Assembly (NCBI GenBank): GCA_902363375.1
Contig: CABIZX010000004.1
Span: 1 to 64,000, forward strand
Direction: 5' to 3'
Length of the DNA stretch: 64,000 nucleotides
Origin: Clostridiaceae bacterium
GTDB lineage: Bacteria; Bacillota; Clostridia; Clostridiales; Clostridiaceae
The stretch's first letter is position 1. Every line of letters begins with the position of its first letter. This document shows positions 51,385-62,013 of this stretch, piece after piece. Both the position numbers and the translations under genes were made by a program. The notes beneath the pieces were generated by a model. It was given only the letters and a program-made list of their open reading frames with translations. It had not been told where the DNA came from and made no database searches.

Positions 51385-53076
51385 TTAAGCATCAAGTTGT
51401 GGTGATACTCCTAATTCAAAAGGCTGCTCTTTTTTATCCACATTTATATGAAGAATTGATTCTTTTATTATAGATTCATCTATAACTTCCTTTATGCTAT
51501 TTACAGGCATTACTTTTATATCTTTATAATCTTTATATGCCTCTTGCCAATTTTCTTTCGGTATTAAAACCTTTGTGGCACCAGCTTTTATAGCTCCAGT
51601 AATTTTAGCCGTAACTCCTCCAACCGGCTTTACCTCTCCATGAATAGAAATTTCTCCAGTCATAGCTATTTTATTATCTACACATCTACCTGTTATTGCA
51701 CTGTAAATAGCAGCAGTCATACTTATTCCAGCTGAAGGACCATCTACAGGCATTCCTCCTGGAAAATTCACATGAATATCATATTTTTTTGTATCTATAT
51801 TATATAATCTCTCTAATACTGTAATTACATTATCAATAGAGTTTCTCGCTGTGCTTTTTCTCTTCAACTTTCTACCCTTATCCCCTAACTCTTCCTCTTC
51901 CACTATACCTGTGATTTTAACTACTCCTTCGCGCTCCTTTGCTTTAATAGCCGTTGCTTCTATTTCCATAACAGAACCAATATTAGAACCATATACTGCA
52001 AGGCCATTTACATAGCCCACTTTAGGTTTTACACATATCTTTTTATTAGGCCTTGGTGAGTATTGACCATTTTCTATTACCCATTGTATTTCTTTTACCC
52101 CTACATTGTCTCTATTTTCATTTATTACAATACCACAGGCAAGTTGAACTAAATTTACAGCATCCCTTCCATTACTTGCAAATATGCCAACTAATTTTGC
52201 AGCTTCGTCGTCTATAGTTATACCAATCTTTTCAGCTGCATTCCTTGCAATTATCTCTACCTCATCACCATCTAGTGCTCTAAAGAATATCTCTACACAC
52301 CTAGATCTAATTGCTGGAGCTATTTCTTCTGGACTTCTCGTCGTTGCACCTATTAACCTAAAGTCTGCTGGAAGTCCTTCTTCAAATATCTCTTTTATGT
52401 AAGATGGCATATTAGGATCCTCACTATTATAGTAAGCACTATCTAAAAATACCTTCCTATCTTCTAGAACTTTTAATAACTTATTCATCTCTATGGGATG
52501 TAACTCACCTATTTCATCAATAAATAGAACTCCTCCGTGAGCCTTAGTAACTGCCCCTGGTTTTGGTTGTGGCACACCTGCAACTCCTAAAGGACCAGCC
52601 CCCTGATAAATAGGGTCATGAACTGATCCTATTAGTGGATCTGCTATACCTCTTTCATCAAACCTAATAGTTGTAGCATCAATTTCCACAAATGAAGAGG
52701 ATAGTTTGAATGGTGATGACGAAATTAACTTTGCTTCCTCTAACACAAGTCTTGCTGCTGCAGTTTTTCCGATTCCCGGTGGCCCATATATTATTACATG
52801 TTGTGGATTGGGACCACATATAGCAGCCTTAAGTGCTTTAATTCCTTTTTCTTGACCAATTATATCTTCGAAATTCTTAGGTCTGCTCTTTTCCGTTAAT
52901 GGTTCAGTTAAACTTATACTTTTTAATTTTCTTAGCTTTTCAATTTCTTTTGTATTTTCTTTGTTAATTGTAACTTTAGATGATTTTTGCCCTTTTAAGG
53001 CATTAAAAAAATAAATTCCCATTACTATTGTAACTAATAGTTGTATTAGCATAATTAAAATCGCTATTGGTTCCAT
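51385..53076 (-). CDS. lonB: membrane-anchored Lon-like protease LonB
   Basis: A 563-aa Lon-family protease. One N-terminal membrane segment (about residues 5-25) replaces the usual Lon substrate domain. The AAA+ part has Walker A GPPGIGKTAAA and Walker B GVLFIDEIGEL. The protease part has the catalytic Ser in PVDGPSAGISM and the Lys in GGVTAKITGA. In Bacillus, LonB acts in the forespore under sigma-F. No good ribosome binding site precedes the ATG at 53076, though the N-terminal segment fits the family. It sits between clpX and lon, the usual clostridial order. Confidence 0.93.
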   Translation of the reverse strand: MEPIAILIMLIQLLVTIVMGIYFFNALKGQKSSKVTINKENTKEIEKLRKLKSISLTEPLTEKSRPKNFEDIIGQEKGIKALKAAICGPNPQHVIIYGPPGIGKTAAARLVLEEAKLISSSPFKLSSSFVEIDATTIRFDERGIADPLIGSVHDPIYQGAGPLGVAGVPQPKPGAVTKAHGGVLFIDEIGELHPIEMNKLLKVLEDRKVFLDSAYYNSEDPNMPSYIKEIFEEGLPADFRLIGATTRSPEEIAPAIRSRCVEIFFRALDGDEVEIIARNAAEKIGITIDDEAAKLVGIFASNGRDAVNLVQLACGIVINENRDNVGVKEIQWVIENGQYSPRPNKKICVKPKVGYVNGLAVYGSNIGSVMEIEATAIKAKEREGVVKITGIVEEEELGDKGRKLKRKSTARNSIDNVITVLERLYNIDTKKYDIHVNFPGGMPVDGPSAGISMTAAIYSAITGRCVDNKIAMTGEISIHGEVKPVGGVTAKITGAIKAGATKVLIPKENWQEAYKDYKDIKVMPVNSIKEVIDESIIKESILHINVDKKEQPFELGVSPQLDA

Positions 53077-53185
53077 ATAAATATTAGCTTACTGTCCTAA
53101 GCAAACTAACCTGCCCTCCTCTTACTAATTATTTAAGTCACAATAGTATTATTCACAATATATTGGATTAATATTCTATAACAAG

Positions 53186-53213
53186 AAAAAACTGCTGAAA
53201 ATCAGCAGTTTTT
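53186..53213 (-). terminator. terminator of clpX
   Basis: Perfect arms AAAAACTGCTGA (53186-53197 by alignment) and TCAGCAGTTTTT (53202-53213), adjoining the clpX stop codon at 53217; a T run follows on the minus strand. Confidence 0.85.
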
Positions 53214-53216
53214 ATA

Positions 53217-54509
53217 TTATGCTAGTTCTGGTGCTCTCTTTGCACCTTTTTTACTTTCTAATTTTAAAGGTTCTCTTTTTCCACTCTCTGCAATAATATA
53301 TTCTGGAATCTTTGTCTTTAAAGTATCTTCGTGAATTATAACTTTCTCTATTTCTTCACGAGAAGGAATTTCATACATAATTTCCTGCATTATATCTTCT
53401 ATTATTGCTCGTAGTCCTCTTGCTCCTGTACTCCTCTTTATTGCCTCTTGAGCTATAGCTCTAAGTGAATTCTCATCAAATTCAAGTTTAACGTCATCAA
53501 TTTCTAATAATTTTTGATATTGTTTTACTAATGCATTCTTAGGCTCGCTTAATATTTTCACAAGAGCTTCCTCGTCTAGGTTATCTAACGTTACTATGAC
53601 AGGAATCCTTCCTACAAATTCTGGAATTAATCCAAATTTTAATAGGTCACCTGGCATTATTTGTTTAAATAATTCACCCAAGTCTTGTTTCTCTTTTGAC
53701 ATTACTTCTGCACCAAATCCCATAGCAGACTTTTGAGTTCTCTTTGTAATAATTTTTTCTAATCCATCAAAAGCTCCACCACAAATAAATAGTATGTTAG
53801 AGGTATTGATTTGTATGAACTCTTGATGTGGATGTTTTCTTCCACCTTGTGGTGGTACAGAAGACACAGTCCCCTCAAGGATTTTAAGTAAAGCTTGTTG
53901 AACACCTTCTCCGGAAACATCTCTAGTTATAGATGGATTTTCTGATTTACGTGCAATCTTATCAATCTCATCTATATAGATAATTCCTCTTTCAGCTCTC
54001 TCTATATCATAATCAGAGTTTTGAATTAATTTTAATAGGATGTTCTCTACATCCTCACCTACATAACCTGCTTCCGTAAGAGTAGTAGCATCTGCTATTG
54101 CAAAAGGTACATTCAACATTTTCGCTAATGTTTGAGCTAATAAAGTTTTACCAGAACCTGTTGGTCCTAAAAGAAGTATATTACTCTTTTGTAGCTCTAT
54201 ATCACTATCTACAACATTTGAATTTATTCTTTTATAATGATTATATACTGCTACAGCTAAAGCTTTTTTAGCATCATCCTGTCCTACTACATATTGATCT
54301 AAATATTTTCTAATTTCCTTAGGCTTGGGTAATGTGCCCATGTCAATTTGGACATCTTCTTCTCTTTCATCTACTATGATCTCAGAACAAAGCTCGATAC
54401 ACTCATCGCAAATATATACACCTGGTCCTGCTATAAGTCTTCTTACTTGTTCTTCACTTTTTCCACAAAAAGAACACTTGAATTTTTTCTTTTCTTCATT
54501 TCTTGGCAT
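53217..54509 (-). CDS. clpX: ATP-dependent Clp protease ATPase subunit ClpX
   Basis: A 430-aa AAA+ unfoldase. The N-terminal zinc finger has [10 protein letters not shown] and ICDECIELC (residues about 12-39). Walker A is [12 protein letters not shown] (about residues 115-126), Walker [13 protein letters not shown], and the ClpP-docking loop lies near [10 protein letters not shown]. It feeds tagged proteins to ClpP, encoded 18 nt upstream. AAAGGGGTG precedes the ATG. All motifs are intact and the length is normal. Confidence 0.97.
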   Translation of the reverse strand: MPRNEEKKKFKCSFCGKSEEQVRRLIAGPGVYICDECIELCSEIIVDEREEDVQIDMGTLPKPKEIRKYLDQYVVGQDDAKKALAVAVYNHYKRINSNVVDSDIELQKSNILLLGPTGSGKTLLAQTLAKMLNVPFAIADATTLTEAGYVGEDVENILLKLIQNSDYDIERAERGIIYIDEIDKIARKSENPSITRDVSGEGVQQALLKILEGTVSSVPPQGGRKHPHQEFIQINTSNILFICGGAFDGLEKIITKRTQKSAMGFGAEVMSKEKQDLGELFKQIMPGDLLKFGLIPEFVGRIPVIVTLDNLDEEALVKILSEPKNALVKQYQKLLEIDDVKLEFDENSLRAIAQEAIKRSTGARGLRAIIEDIMQEIMYEIPSREEIEKVIIHEDTLKTKIPEYIIAESGKREPLKLESKKGAKRAPELA

Positions 54510-54527
54510 GTTGACACCCCTTTAAAG

Positions 54528-55112
54528 CTATTTCTTTTCAATAATTACTTCATCTACTAATCCATATTCTTTAGCTTCATCCGCGGACATAAAATAATCT
54601 CTTTCAACATCTTGTTTTATTTTATCTAAAGGCTGACCTGTTCTTTCACTTAATATCTCATTAAGAGTTTCTTTTATCTTTAATATTCTTTTAGCATGAA
54701 TATCAATATCAGTTGCTTGACCTTTAAATCCACCTAATGGCTGATGTATCATTATTTCACTATTAGGAAGTGCAAATCTTTTTCCTTTTTGACCTGCCGC
54801 AAGTAAAAAAGCTCCCATAGATGCAGCCATTCCTATACAGATTGTAGAAACCTCTGGCTTTATATAATTCATTGTATCATAAATTGCCATTCCAGAAGTT
54901 ATTGAACCACCAGGGCTATTTATATACAGGTGTATATCCTTATCTGGATCTTCTGATTCTAAAAATAAAAGTTGTGCTACCACTAAACTAGCAGTCACAT
55001 CATTGACTTCATCTGATAAAAAAATGATTCTTTCTTTTAATAATCTAGAATATATATCATAAGATCGTTCACCTTTACCAGTTTGCTCTACAACCATTGG
55101 TATATAACTCAT
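54528..55112 (-). CDS. clpP: ATP-dependent Clp protease proteolytic subunit ClpP
   Basis: A 194-aa serine peptidase that forms the double-ring chamber. The catalytic Ser is in [11 protein letters not shown] (about residue 98), the His in IMIHQPLGG (about 123) and the Asp in [10 protein letters not shown] (about 172). [20 protein letters not shown] is the standard N-terminus. AAGGAGG precedes the ATG. It lies 122 nt downstream of tig and is cotranscribed with clpX. Confidence 0.97.
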   Translation of the reverse strand: MSYIPMVVEQTGKGERSYDIYSRLLKERIIFLSDEVNDVTASLVVAQLLFLESEDPDKDIHLYINSPGGSITSGMAIYDTMNYIKPEVSTICIGMAASMGAFLLAAGQKGKRFALPNSEIMIHQPLGGFKGQATDIDIHAKRILKIKETLNEILSERTGQPLDKIKQDVERDYFMSADEAKEYGLVDEVIIEKK

Positions 55113-55201
55113 AAATATAACCTCCTTACTATTGTAAATATATTAGAATATTTACTATTATATCCTCATTAAAATTATTTTAACCTATTTTATTTAAAAT
55201 A

Positions 55202-55223
55202 ATTGCCAGTATATACTGGCAAT
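55202..55223 (-). terminator. hairpin after tig
   Basis: A perfect 22-bp palindrome (ATTGCCAGTAT and its complement, 55202-55212 and 55213-55223) just after the tig stop codon. The T content downstream on the minus strand is mixed, so it may reduce rather than abolish read-through into clpP. Confidence 0.6.
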
Positions 55224-55234
55224 CATTAATCAAC

Positions 55235-56524
55235 TTAAATAGCTTTACTATTTTCCATTATCATGTTCTTAATTTTCTCATTCACTATTTGAGTTCCAAG
55301 ATATGATCTTTGAACTTGAATTAAACGATCAACAGTTTCTTCTAATTTATCTACTTCACCGTATTTGCTAGCAATTTCAGTAGCTCTTTCTCTTATTTCT
55401 TCTTCTGATGCTTCAATTTTCTCAACTTTAGCGATTTCATTTAAAACTAATTCATTTTTAACATTTTTAGCTGCTATATCCTTCATTTGCTCTCTGAAAT
55501 CTGCTTCTGAAGTATTTGTAAACTTGAAATAGCTTTCTATATCTAAACCTTGATATTTTAATCTATTTTCTAAATCTTGAAGCATTCCGTCTAACTCTCT
55601 ATTTATCATAGCATCTGGTATTTCTACATTAGCATTAGCTACTACTGTCTCTATAACAGCCATTTCATATTCATTATTTGCTTTTACTTCATTAGCTTTA
55701 ACTAATTCTTCTCTTACACTTTTTCTAAGTTCTTCTAAAGTTTCAAATTCTGAAACCTCACTAGCAAACTCATCATTTATTTCTGGTAATTCTTTTTTCT
55801 TAACTGAGTTAACAGTTACTTCAAACTTAGCTGGCTTACCGTTTAATTCATCTTTGCCATATTGTTCTGGGAAAGTAACATTTACATCTTTAGATTCACC
55901 AGCTGATAATCCAACTAGCTGATCTTCAAAGTTATCTATAAAGCTTCCTGAACCTATTTCTAATTCATAGTCCTTAGCTTCTCCGCCTTCAAAAACTTCA
56001 TTATTTACATAACCTTTAAAGTCAATAACAGCTATATCACCTTTTTCAATAGCTCCTTCTTTTACTTCTACTCTTGTGTTTTGAGCTTGTAATTCTTTTA
56101 ATCTATTTTCTACATCTTCATCTGTAACTTCTGCTACTTCTTTTTTTGCTTCTATACCTTTGTACGCGCCTAACTCAACTTCTGGCACTACTGGTACTAA
56201 AGCAGTATATATAAACTCTTTTCCTTCACCTATTTGAACTATATCTATTGATGGATAGTCAACTGGATGTATATCATTCTCAGTTAATACTTGTGGATAA
56301 GTAGTTTCATATATGTAGTTTATTGCATCTTCATATAATGCACCTTCGCCGTAGTATTGTTTAATTATATTCATTGGAGCCTTACCTTTTCTAAATCCAG
56401 GCACATTGAATTTTTTTGCATTTTTTGCATAAGATTTTTTAACAGCCTCTGCAAATTTATCTGCTCCTACCGTTATTTCAAATTTAACAACGTTTTTCTC
56501 TAGCTTCTCCATTTTAACGTTCAT
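55235..56524 (-). CDS. tig: trigger factor (ribosome-bound chaperone and prolyl isomerase)
   Basis: A 429-aa chaperone. The N-terminal ribosome-binding domain has the signature [14 protein letters not shown] (about residues 43-56). The central FKBP-type domain spans about 150-245 ([13 protein letters not shown] ... [10 protein letters not shown]). The C-terminal helical arms follow. It binds nascent chains at the ribosome exit and precedes clpP-clpX in the common Firmicute order. TAGGAGG precedes the ATG. Confidence 0.96.
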   Translation of the reverse strand: MNVKMEKLEKNVVKFEITVGADKFAEAVKKSYAKNAKKFNVPGFRKGKAPMNIIKQYYGEGALYEDAINYIYETTYPQVLTENDIHPVDYPSIDIVQIGEGKEFIYTALVPVVPEVELGAYKGIEAKKEVAEVTDEDVENRLKELQAQNTRVEVKEGAIEKGDIAVIDFKGYVNNEVFEGGEAKDYELEIGSGSFIDNFEDQLVGLSAGESKDVNVTFPEQYGKDELNGKPAKFEVTVNSVKKKELPEINDEFASEVSEFETLEELRKSVREELVKANEVKANNEYEMAVIETVVANANVEIPDAMINRELDGMLQDLENRLKYQGLDIESYFKFTNTSEADFREQMKDIAAKNVKNELVLNEIAKVEKIEASEEEIRERATEIASKYGEVDKLEETVDRLIQVQRSYLGTQIVNEKIKNMIMENSKAI

Positions 56525-56725
56525 TGTTTCTTCCTCCTAATATTACCAACTCTGTATTTCTTAAAATTATAACATAAATTTAGCAAAGTAAATAGTATAT
56601 TTCATCATTTAACTGTTACTAGGATACAATCTCATCCTCTAAATTTATGATAATAAATTAAATATTACCTAATAAATTATACAATAATACTATTATTATG
56701 TACAATACTTTTTCCTTTGATATAT

Positions 56726-57526
56726 TTACTGAACTATTTTACCGTCTTTATTCACCACTATTTCCTTATTATCTAAAGAGATAGTTAAACCTTTTTCTGT
56801 TATTTGACCTACCTTGAAAGTTTTTCCTTTAATATTGTAGTATCCATTATGACTATTAGTTTCCATATTAAATATCCATAAGTATCTATCATCACTGCTA
56901 TTTATCCAAGGTAAGCTACTAGAATATGCTATGTGAGTATCATCAATAAATTGCGCACTCTCAACCCATTTATAAGAAGGATTATGCTTTAGTACATTTT
57001 CCTTTTTAAATACTTCATTATCTGTTGATACATATTGGGGATTTGTAATATTCTTAAGTTCTCCTTTATTATTTAAAATGTACATATCCTGAGCCTCTTC
57101 ATCTAGGATTAAAATCATCTCTTGAGACGGAGATATGCTATATTTTATTTGTGATTCTGAATCAATTGTATTGATTCTTTTAATGCCTTCCTTTTCTTCA
57201 TAATTAATAGTAACTTTCTTTCCAGATTCAAGGGCTATTTCTGATGAAGTTTGTATTGGTTTCTCTTCTATTTGATTTTCATTTTCTAGATTTTCTTTAT
57301 TTTTATCTTCGTTCTTTTCACTATTTATATCTGTCTTATTATCTTCTTTTCTATTTTCTATGATGAAAAATTTCTTTATAGCTAATATACTATCCTTATT
57401 AGTAATAACTAAGCCACCTACTCCTATAATAATAACTACAACTAAAAATATAACTATATATTTTATACGCCTCAGCTTTAATTGCCTGCGATAATCCTTA
57501 CTAAACATACTTGGTTTCCTACCCAC
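56726..57526 (-). CDS. membrane-anchored extracytoplasmic protein, unknown
   Basis: A 266-aa protein. A basic cytoplasmic start (FSKDYRRQLKLRRIK) precedes a membrane segment (about residues 26-46). A Lys/Glu/Asn-rich linker (about 55-95) follows, then a C-terminal beta-rich domain with WVESAQFIDDTHIAYSSSLPW and RYLWIFNMETNSH, reminiscent of beta-propeller blades. No family recognised. The start is GTG at 57526, set by GGAGG 8 nt upstream. It is convergent with nothing and 201 nt upstream of tig on the same strand. Confidence 0.6.
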   Translation of the reverse strand: MGRKPSMFSKDYRRQLKLRRIKYIVIFLVVVIIIGVGGLVITNKDSILAIKKFFIIENRKEDNKTDINSEKNEDKNKENLENENQIEEKPIQTSSEIALESGKKVTINYEEKEGIKRINTIDSESQIKYSISPSQEMILILDEEAQDMYILNNKGELKNITNPQYVSTDNEVFKKENVLKHNPSYKWVESAQFIDDTHIAYSSSLPWINSSDDRYLWIFNMETNSHNGYYNIKGKTFKVGQITEKGLTISLDNKEIVVNKDGKIVQ

Positions 57527-57939
57527 AGCTTATACCTCCATAGTAACTTCATTATTTTATTCTCTTCTTAATTAATATATATTTTAACTATTAATTATAT
57601 ACTTATTATAACTCAACTTATCATAAATTAACATTTTTTTATACGAAATCAATTTAAATTTACAATTATTTTATTTATCATCTTTATTCTAATTTATCTC
57701 ATCTAAAAACTTTTATACATATATCTCTGTATTAGTTTTAGATTTAAACTGTATTTTACAGTTAATTAATCTAATTCTGTTTCAAAATTCCATTCCATCT
57801 GTTATATTTTATTTTAATTATATTTTAATGAAAGTTCTTCTTTACCTTTTTGCAATTGTTTTTATCATATTTTTCACTCGTTTAATCCTTTACTTTCAGA
57901 ATATTTAAACTTTATTCTCTGTAAAAAAAATAGTTGCCT
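57527..57939. other. upstream half of the pflB regulatory region
   Basis: A non-coding, strongly A+T-rich stretch. It contains a dyad with arms AACTGTA and TACAGTT (57747-57763) and a single CTGTTATA at 57799-57806. That 8-mer recurs four times closer to pflB. I see no open reading frame with a ribosome binding site here. Confidence 0.5.
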
Positions 57940-57975
57940 TTCATCTGTTATAGTAATACAATTATAACAGATGAA
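57940..57975. promoter_or_regulatory. distal operator-like dyad upstream of pflB
   Basis: Perfect 13-bp arms TTCATCTGTTATA (57940-57952) and TATAACAGATGAA (57963-57975) with a 10-nt centre. No T run follows on either strand, so it is not a terminator. It lies about 20-55 nt upstream of the presumed -35 box and contains the 8-mer CTGTTATA twice in inverted orientation. Confidence 0.55.
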
Positions 57976-57994
57976 GAAGGTATTTATTATCTTT

Positions 57995-58054
57995 TTAACT
58001 TATTAACTATTTAAATTTTATAATATATAACAGTTTTCTTATACTGTTATATAT
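57995..58054 (+). promoter_or_regulatory. pflB promoter with proximal operator-like dyad
   Basis: A likely promoter is TTAACT (57995-58000), an 18-nt spacer and TATAAT (58019-58024). A second dyad, arms ATATATAACAG (58023-58033) and CTGTTATATAT (58044-58054) with a 10-nt centre, overlaps the -10 box and start site. It carries the same 8-mer as the distal dyad but in opposite orientation. The corresponding inner half-sites begin at 57963 and 58026, 63 nt apart. Confidence 0.5.
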
Positions 58055-58094
58055 ATGTCATTTATTTTAAATTATAATTTTAGGAGGATTACAT

Positions 58095-60326
58095 ATGTTT
58101 ACTCAATGGGATAACTTCAAGGGCAAAACTTGGAAAAAAGAAATTAATGTAAGAGATTTTATTCAATCAAACTATACTCCATATGAAGGTGATTCATCAT
58201 TTTTAGCTGGTGCTACAGAATCTACAAATAAATTATGGACTGAAGTAAGTGAATTATTAAAAAAAGAAAGAGAAAATGGCGGGATTTTAGATCTTGATAC
58301 TAAAACCATCTCAAAGATAGATGCATATAATCCAGGATACATAGATAAAGACCTTGAAAAAATTGTAGGTGTTCAAACCGATGCTCCATTAAAAAGAGCT
58401 GTTATGCCTCAAGGTGGAATAAGAATGGCAGAAAATGCAGCTAAAGCTTATGGATATGAAATAGATCCTCTAATATCTGAAATTTTTACAAAACATAGAA
58501 AAACTCATAATCAAGGAGTTTTTGATGCTTACACTGATGAAATGAAATTAGCTAGAAAGTACGGTATAGTTACAGGTCTTCCAGATGCTTATGGAAGAGG
58601 TAGAATAATTGGTGACTATAGAAGAGTTGCTCTATACGGTATAGATAGATTAATAGAAGATAAAATAGAGCAAAAGAAAAGTTTGGAGGTTAGCACTATA
58701 GATGCCGACATTATCCAATTAAGAGAAGAAATTTCTGATCAAATAGTTGCTCTTAAAGAATTAAAAACTATGGCAGCTAGCTATGGATTTGATATAGCTG
58801 TTCCTGCTAAAAATGCTCAAGAAGCTATTCAATGGCTATATTTCGGATATCTTGGAGCTATAAAACAACAAAATGGTGCAGCTATGTCTCTTGGTAGAAT
58901 CTCCACTTTCCTTGATATATATATCCAAAGAGATTTAGATAATGGTATTCTTACAGAAGAAGGCGCTCAAGAAATAGTTGACCACTTTGTAATGAAGCTA
59001 AGATTAGTTAAATTCTTAAGAACTCCTGAGTACAATGACCTATTCTCTGGAGATCCAACTTGGGTTACTGAGGCAATTGGTGGTATGGGCTTAGACGGAA
59101 GATCTTTGGTAACTAAAAACTCTTTTAGAATGCTTAATACACTATATACTTTAGGACCTTCTCCTGAACCAAATTTAACTGTACTATGGTCTACAAGATT
59201 ACCTCAAGGTTTTAAAGACTTCTGCTCAAAGGTTTCAATAGATACAAGCTCTGTTCAATATGAAAACGATGATTTAATGGCAACTTATTGGGGAGATGAC
59301 TATGCTATAGCTTGTTGTGTATCTGCTATGAGGGTTGGTAAACAAATGCAATTCTTTGGAGCTAGAGTTAACTTAGCTAAAGCATTACTTTACACAATAA
59401 ATGGTGGTGTAGATGAGAAATCTGGAGTTCAAGTTGCTCCTAAAATGGAGAAAATCGATTCTGAGTACTTAAATTATGATGAGGTTATGGAGAAATTTGA
59501 TGTTATGATTGAGTGGTTAGCTAAGCTTTATGTTAATACATTAAATGTTATTCATTATATGCATGATAAATACTCCTACGAATCCTTACAAATGGCTCTG
59601 CACGATAGAGACGTATTCAGAACAATGGCTTGTGGTATAGCTGGACTTTCAGTATGTGCAGACTCTCTATCAGCAATTAAATATGCTAAAGTTAAACCTA
59701 TCAGAAACGAAGAAGGAATAGCTGTAGATTTTGAAGTTGAAGGCGACTTCCCTAAATACGGAAATGATGATGATAGAGTAGACGATATAGCTGTATATCT
59801 AGTTGAAGCTATGATGAAGAAAATTAGAAAAAACAAAACATACAGAAATGCATACCATACTCAATCTGTCCTTACTATAACATCAAATGTAGTTTATGGT
59901 AAGAAAACTGGTACAACACCTTGTGGCAGAAAAGTTGGTGAACCATTTGCTCCTGGAGCTAACCCAATGCACGGAAGAGACAGTAGTGGTTCTCTTGCAT
60001 CATTAAATTCTGTAGCTAAATTACCATATGAATATTCTCAAGATGGTATTTCTAATACTTTCTCAATCATACCAGATGCTCTAGGAAAATCTGTGGAAGA
60101 TAGAATATCAAATTTAAGCAACCTAATGGATGGATACTTCGGACAAAATGCCCATCACTTAAATGTAAATGTATTTAACAGAGAAACCCTATTAGATGCT
60201 ATGGATCATCCAGAGGAATATCCTCAATTAACTGTAAGAGTTTCTGGTTATGCTGTTAACTTTATTAGATTAACAAGAGAACAACAATTAGATGTTATTA
60301 ACAGAACCTTCCATGCATCAATGTAA
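58095..60326 (+). CDS. pflB: formate C-acetyltransferase (pyruvate formate-lyase)
   Basis: A 743-aa glycyl-radical enzyme that splits pyruvate and CoA into formate and acetyl-CoA in anaerobic metabolism. The active-site Cys pair is in [12 protein letters not shown] (about residues 408-409), and the glycyl-radical loop RVSGYAVNF lies near the C-terminus. [11 protein letters not shown] and [12 protein letters not shown] are family features. The length is close to E. coli PflB. The gene is activated by PflA, encoded 170 nt downstream. TTAGGAGG precedes the ATG. It is preceded by an unusually elaborate promoter region. Confidence 0.97.
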   Translation: MFTQWDNFKGKTWKKEINVRDFIQSNYTPYEGDSSFLAGATESTNKLWTEVSELLKKERENGGILDLDTKTISKIDAYNPGYIDKDLEKIVGVQTDAPLKRAVMPQGGIRMAENAAKAYGYEIDPLISEIFTKHRKTHNQGVFDAYTDEMKLARKYGIVTGLPDAYGRGRIIGDYRRVALYGIDRLIEDKIEQKKSLEVSTIDADIIQLREEISDQIVALKELKTMAASYGFDIAVPAKNAQEAIQWLYFGYLGAIKQQNGAAMSLGRISTFLDIYIQRDLDNGILTEEGAQEIVDHFVMKLRLVKFLRTPEYNDLFSGDPTWVTEAIGGMGLDGRSLVTKNSFRMLNTLYTLGPSPEPNLTVLWSTRLPQGFKDFCSKVSIDTSSVQYENDDLMATYWGDDYAIACCVSAMRVGKQMQFFGARVNLAKALLYTINGGVDEKSGVQVAPKMEKIDSEYLNYDEVMEKFDVMIEWLAKLYVNTLNVIHYMHDKYSYESLQMALHDRDVFRTMACGIAGLSVCADSLSAIKYAKVKPIRNEEGIAVDFEVEGDFPKYGNDDDRVDDIAVYLVEAMMKKIRKNKTYRNAYHTQSVLTITSNVVYGKKTGTTPCGRKVGEPFAPGANPMHGRDSSGSLASLNSVAKLPYEYSQDGISNTFSIIPDALGKSVEDRISNLSNLMDGYFGQNAHHLNVNVFNRETLLDAMDHPEEYPQLTVRVSGYAVNFIRLTREQQLDVINRTFHASM

Positions 60327-60352
60327 TCTGACTTAAATATTTTATTTTAATA

Positions 60353-60390
60353 ATATAGTGGAGATGTCTCTTAAGATATCTCTACTATAT
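60353..60390 (+). other. hairpin between pflB and pflA
   Basis: Seventeen-base arms (60353-60369 and 60374-60390) pair completely if two G-U pairs are allowed, with a 4-nt loop. No T run follows, so it may be a partial terminator or mRNA-stabilising structure that sets the PflB:PflA ratio. Confidence 0.55.
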
Positions 60391-60495
60391 TTAATATAAA
60401 AACTATATACTAATTAATTTTATAGAAAAATTATCTAAGTTATTTCTGTATAAAGTTAATTGTATCTGCTAGATAAATCTTAAGGAGGATCTGTA

Positions 60496-61239
60496 ATGAA
60501 AACTGGTAGAATTCACTCAATAGAAAGTATGGGCTTAGTAGATGGACCCGGTATAAGAACTGTAGTATTTTTTCAAGGATGTAAGTTGAGATGTGCTTAT
60601 TGCCATAATCCAGATACTTGGAATTTAAAAGACGGTAAGGAAGTTACTACTGATGAAATTATAAATAAAATTGTAAGATTTAGGCCTTATTTTCAATCTT
60701 CCGGTGGTGGAGTTACTTTTTCTGGTGGTGATCCACTTGTACAACCTGAATTCTTACTAGAGCTCTTAAAAAAATGTAAGGATCTTGGCATTCATACAAC
60801 TATCGATACTGCCGGCTATGGACATGGTGATTATAATGAGATATTAAAATATACAGATCTAGTTTTATTGGATATAAAGCATATCAACAGTGATGGATAT
60901 GTAACTCTTACTGGTAGGGATACAAAAGATGTTAATTTATTTCTAGCAGCTCTTAGAAATTCTGACACCCGTGTATGGGTTAGACATGTTGTTGTTCCTG
61001 GTCACACTGATACATTAGAACATATGGATAAAATAGCTAATATTATAAATGAAGAAGTTCCTAATGTAGATAAAATAGAATTATTACCATATCATCTTTT
61101 AGGTGTAAATAAATACGAAAGCTTAGGACTTGAATATAGATTAGATGGTGTGAAGCAAATGGACAAAGAAGCCTGTAATAAACTTCAAGATTATTTAATA
61201 TCTAAAGTTCAACAGTATAAAGAGAGGAAAATCTCTTAG
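60496..61239 (+). CDS. pflA: pyruvate formate-lyase activating enzyme (radical SAM)
   Basis: A 247-aa radical SAM enzyme that generates the glycyl radical on PflB. The 4Fe-4S motif is CKLRCAYC (C-x3-C-x2-C, about residues 30-37), followed by HNPDTW. GGGVTFSGGDP is the SAM-binding motif, and the C-terminal ELLPYHLLGVNKYESLG is typical of PflA. AAGGAGGATC precedes the ATG. The gene follows pflB in the same direction, with its own ribosome binding site. Confidence 0.96.
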   Translation: MKTGRIHSIESMGLVDGPGIRTVVFFQGCKLRCAYCHNPDTWNLKDGKEVTTDEIINKIVRFRPYFQSSGGGVTFSGGDPLVQPEFLLELLKKCKDLGIHTTIDTAGYGHGDYNEILKYTDLVLLDIKHINSDGYVTLTGRDTKDVNLFLAALRNSDTRVWVRHVVVPGHTDTLEHMDKIANIINEEVPNVDKIELLPYHLLGVNKYESLGLEYRLDGVKQMDKEACNKLQDYLISKVQQYKERKIS

Positions 61240-61258
61240 TTACATCTCACTTACATTT

Positions 61259-61288
61259 TTTTCCACATTATCCCCAACTTTATCCACA
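61259..61288 (+). promoter_or_regulatory. cluster of three DnaA boxes
   Basis: TTTTCCACA (61259-61267) and TTATCCCCA (61268-61276) each match the DnaA box TTATCCACA at 8 of 9 positions, and TTATCCACA (61280-61288) matches perfectly. All three face the same way and are packed end to end with a 3-nt gap before the last. They lie in the 205-nt gap after pflA. There is no dnaA or dnaN nearby, so it is not an obvious oriC. DnaA titration or DnaA control of the next gene is inferred. Confidence 0.7.
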
Positions 61289-61444
61289 GTTTAGTAATAA
61301 TCTTGTAAGTTTGAACATATACTAATAAGTTGTTCAATTCTATTTACTAACTTCATTTTTTATGAGATAATTACTAATACATTACAATATAAATAATATT
61401 CAAAAAATATATTTATATTTAATTTCATCTAAGGGGGAAATAAT

Positions 61445-61894
61445 ATGAGAAATAATGCCATAGAATTCGAAAAATATGTAGAAGAGCATAGAATTCCTTT
61501 AAATAAAGGACTTAACGTAGATGAATTTACCATCTTTTCTTTTCCTGAAAAGATTACTATAAATGGAGTTACTAAACCAGTTCTTGGTGGTGGTCAAGAT
61601 AGAAGGGCTGTTATATCGCTAAGAGATGATGATACATTGGCAGATATCTTTTGCTTTAATATAGCTTCTATATCTAAAACTCAGGATAAATATAAACTAT
61701 ATGCTTTATTTAATGAATTAAACTCTACATATAAATATGTATCCTTTTATGAAGATAATGAAGTTATAAGCGCAAAAATATCCTTACCATTTAATAATAA
61801 TTTTGATTCGGATTTAGTTTTTCAAATGCTTTCTATAATATTTAGAGCTGTTGATGAAGAATATCCTAAAATACTCTCCACTTTACATGACTAA
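61445..61894 (+). CDS. small soluble protein, unknown (YbjN-like fold possible)
   Basis: A 149-aa protein without signal peptide or membrane segment. The layout, with an acidic N-terminal helix, strands such as DRRAVISLRDDD and YVSFYEDNEVISAKISL, and a final helix LVFQMLSIIFRAVDEEYPKIL, resembles YbjN/type III chaperone-like folds, but this is only a structural impression. AAGGGGG precedes the ATG. It is monocistronic, ending in a strong terminator, and lies downstream of the DnaA-box cluster, which may influence it. Confidence 0.6.
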   Translation: MRNNAIEFEKYVEEHRIPLNKGLNVDEFTIFSFPEKITINGVTKPVLGGGQDRRAVISLRDDDTLADIFCFNIASISKTQDKYKLYALFNELNSTYKYVSFYEDNEVISAKISLPFNNNFDSDLVFQMLSIIFRAVDEEYPKILSTLHD

Positions 61895-61910
61895 ATAAAT
61901 TTTGAAAACA

Positions 61911-61947
61911 ACATGCTAGTTTTAACTTTCTAGCATGTATTTTTTTA
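61911..61947 (+). terminator. terminator of the 149-aa gene
   Basis: Perfect arms ACATGCTAG (61911-61919) and CTAGCATGT (61930-61938), followed by ATTTTTTT. Confidence 0.9.
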
Positions 61948-62013
61948 ATCATTTATATTATAGTATTATCTTAATTGAGTAAGATGTTACACTAAATTTA
62001 TAAGGAGGAAAAA

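Noticed and set aside
57940..58054. Rex redox-repressor sites upstream of pflB
   Set aside because: The clostridial Rex consensus is a compact TTGTTAA-N4-TTAACAA type dyad. These dyads have CTGTTATA half-sites with 10-nt centres and do not fit.
61259..61288. Chromosomal replication origin
   Set aside because: Only three DnaA boxes, no obvious AT-rich unwinding element with more boxes, and no dnaA, dnaN or recF genes nearby. Kept as a DnaA-box cluster only.
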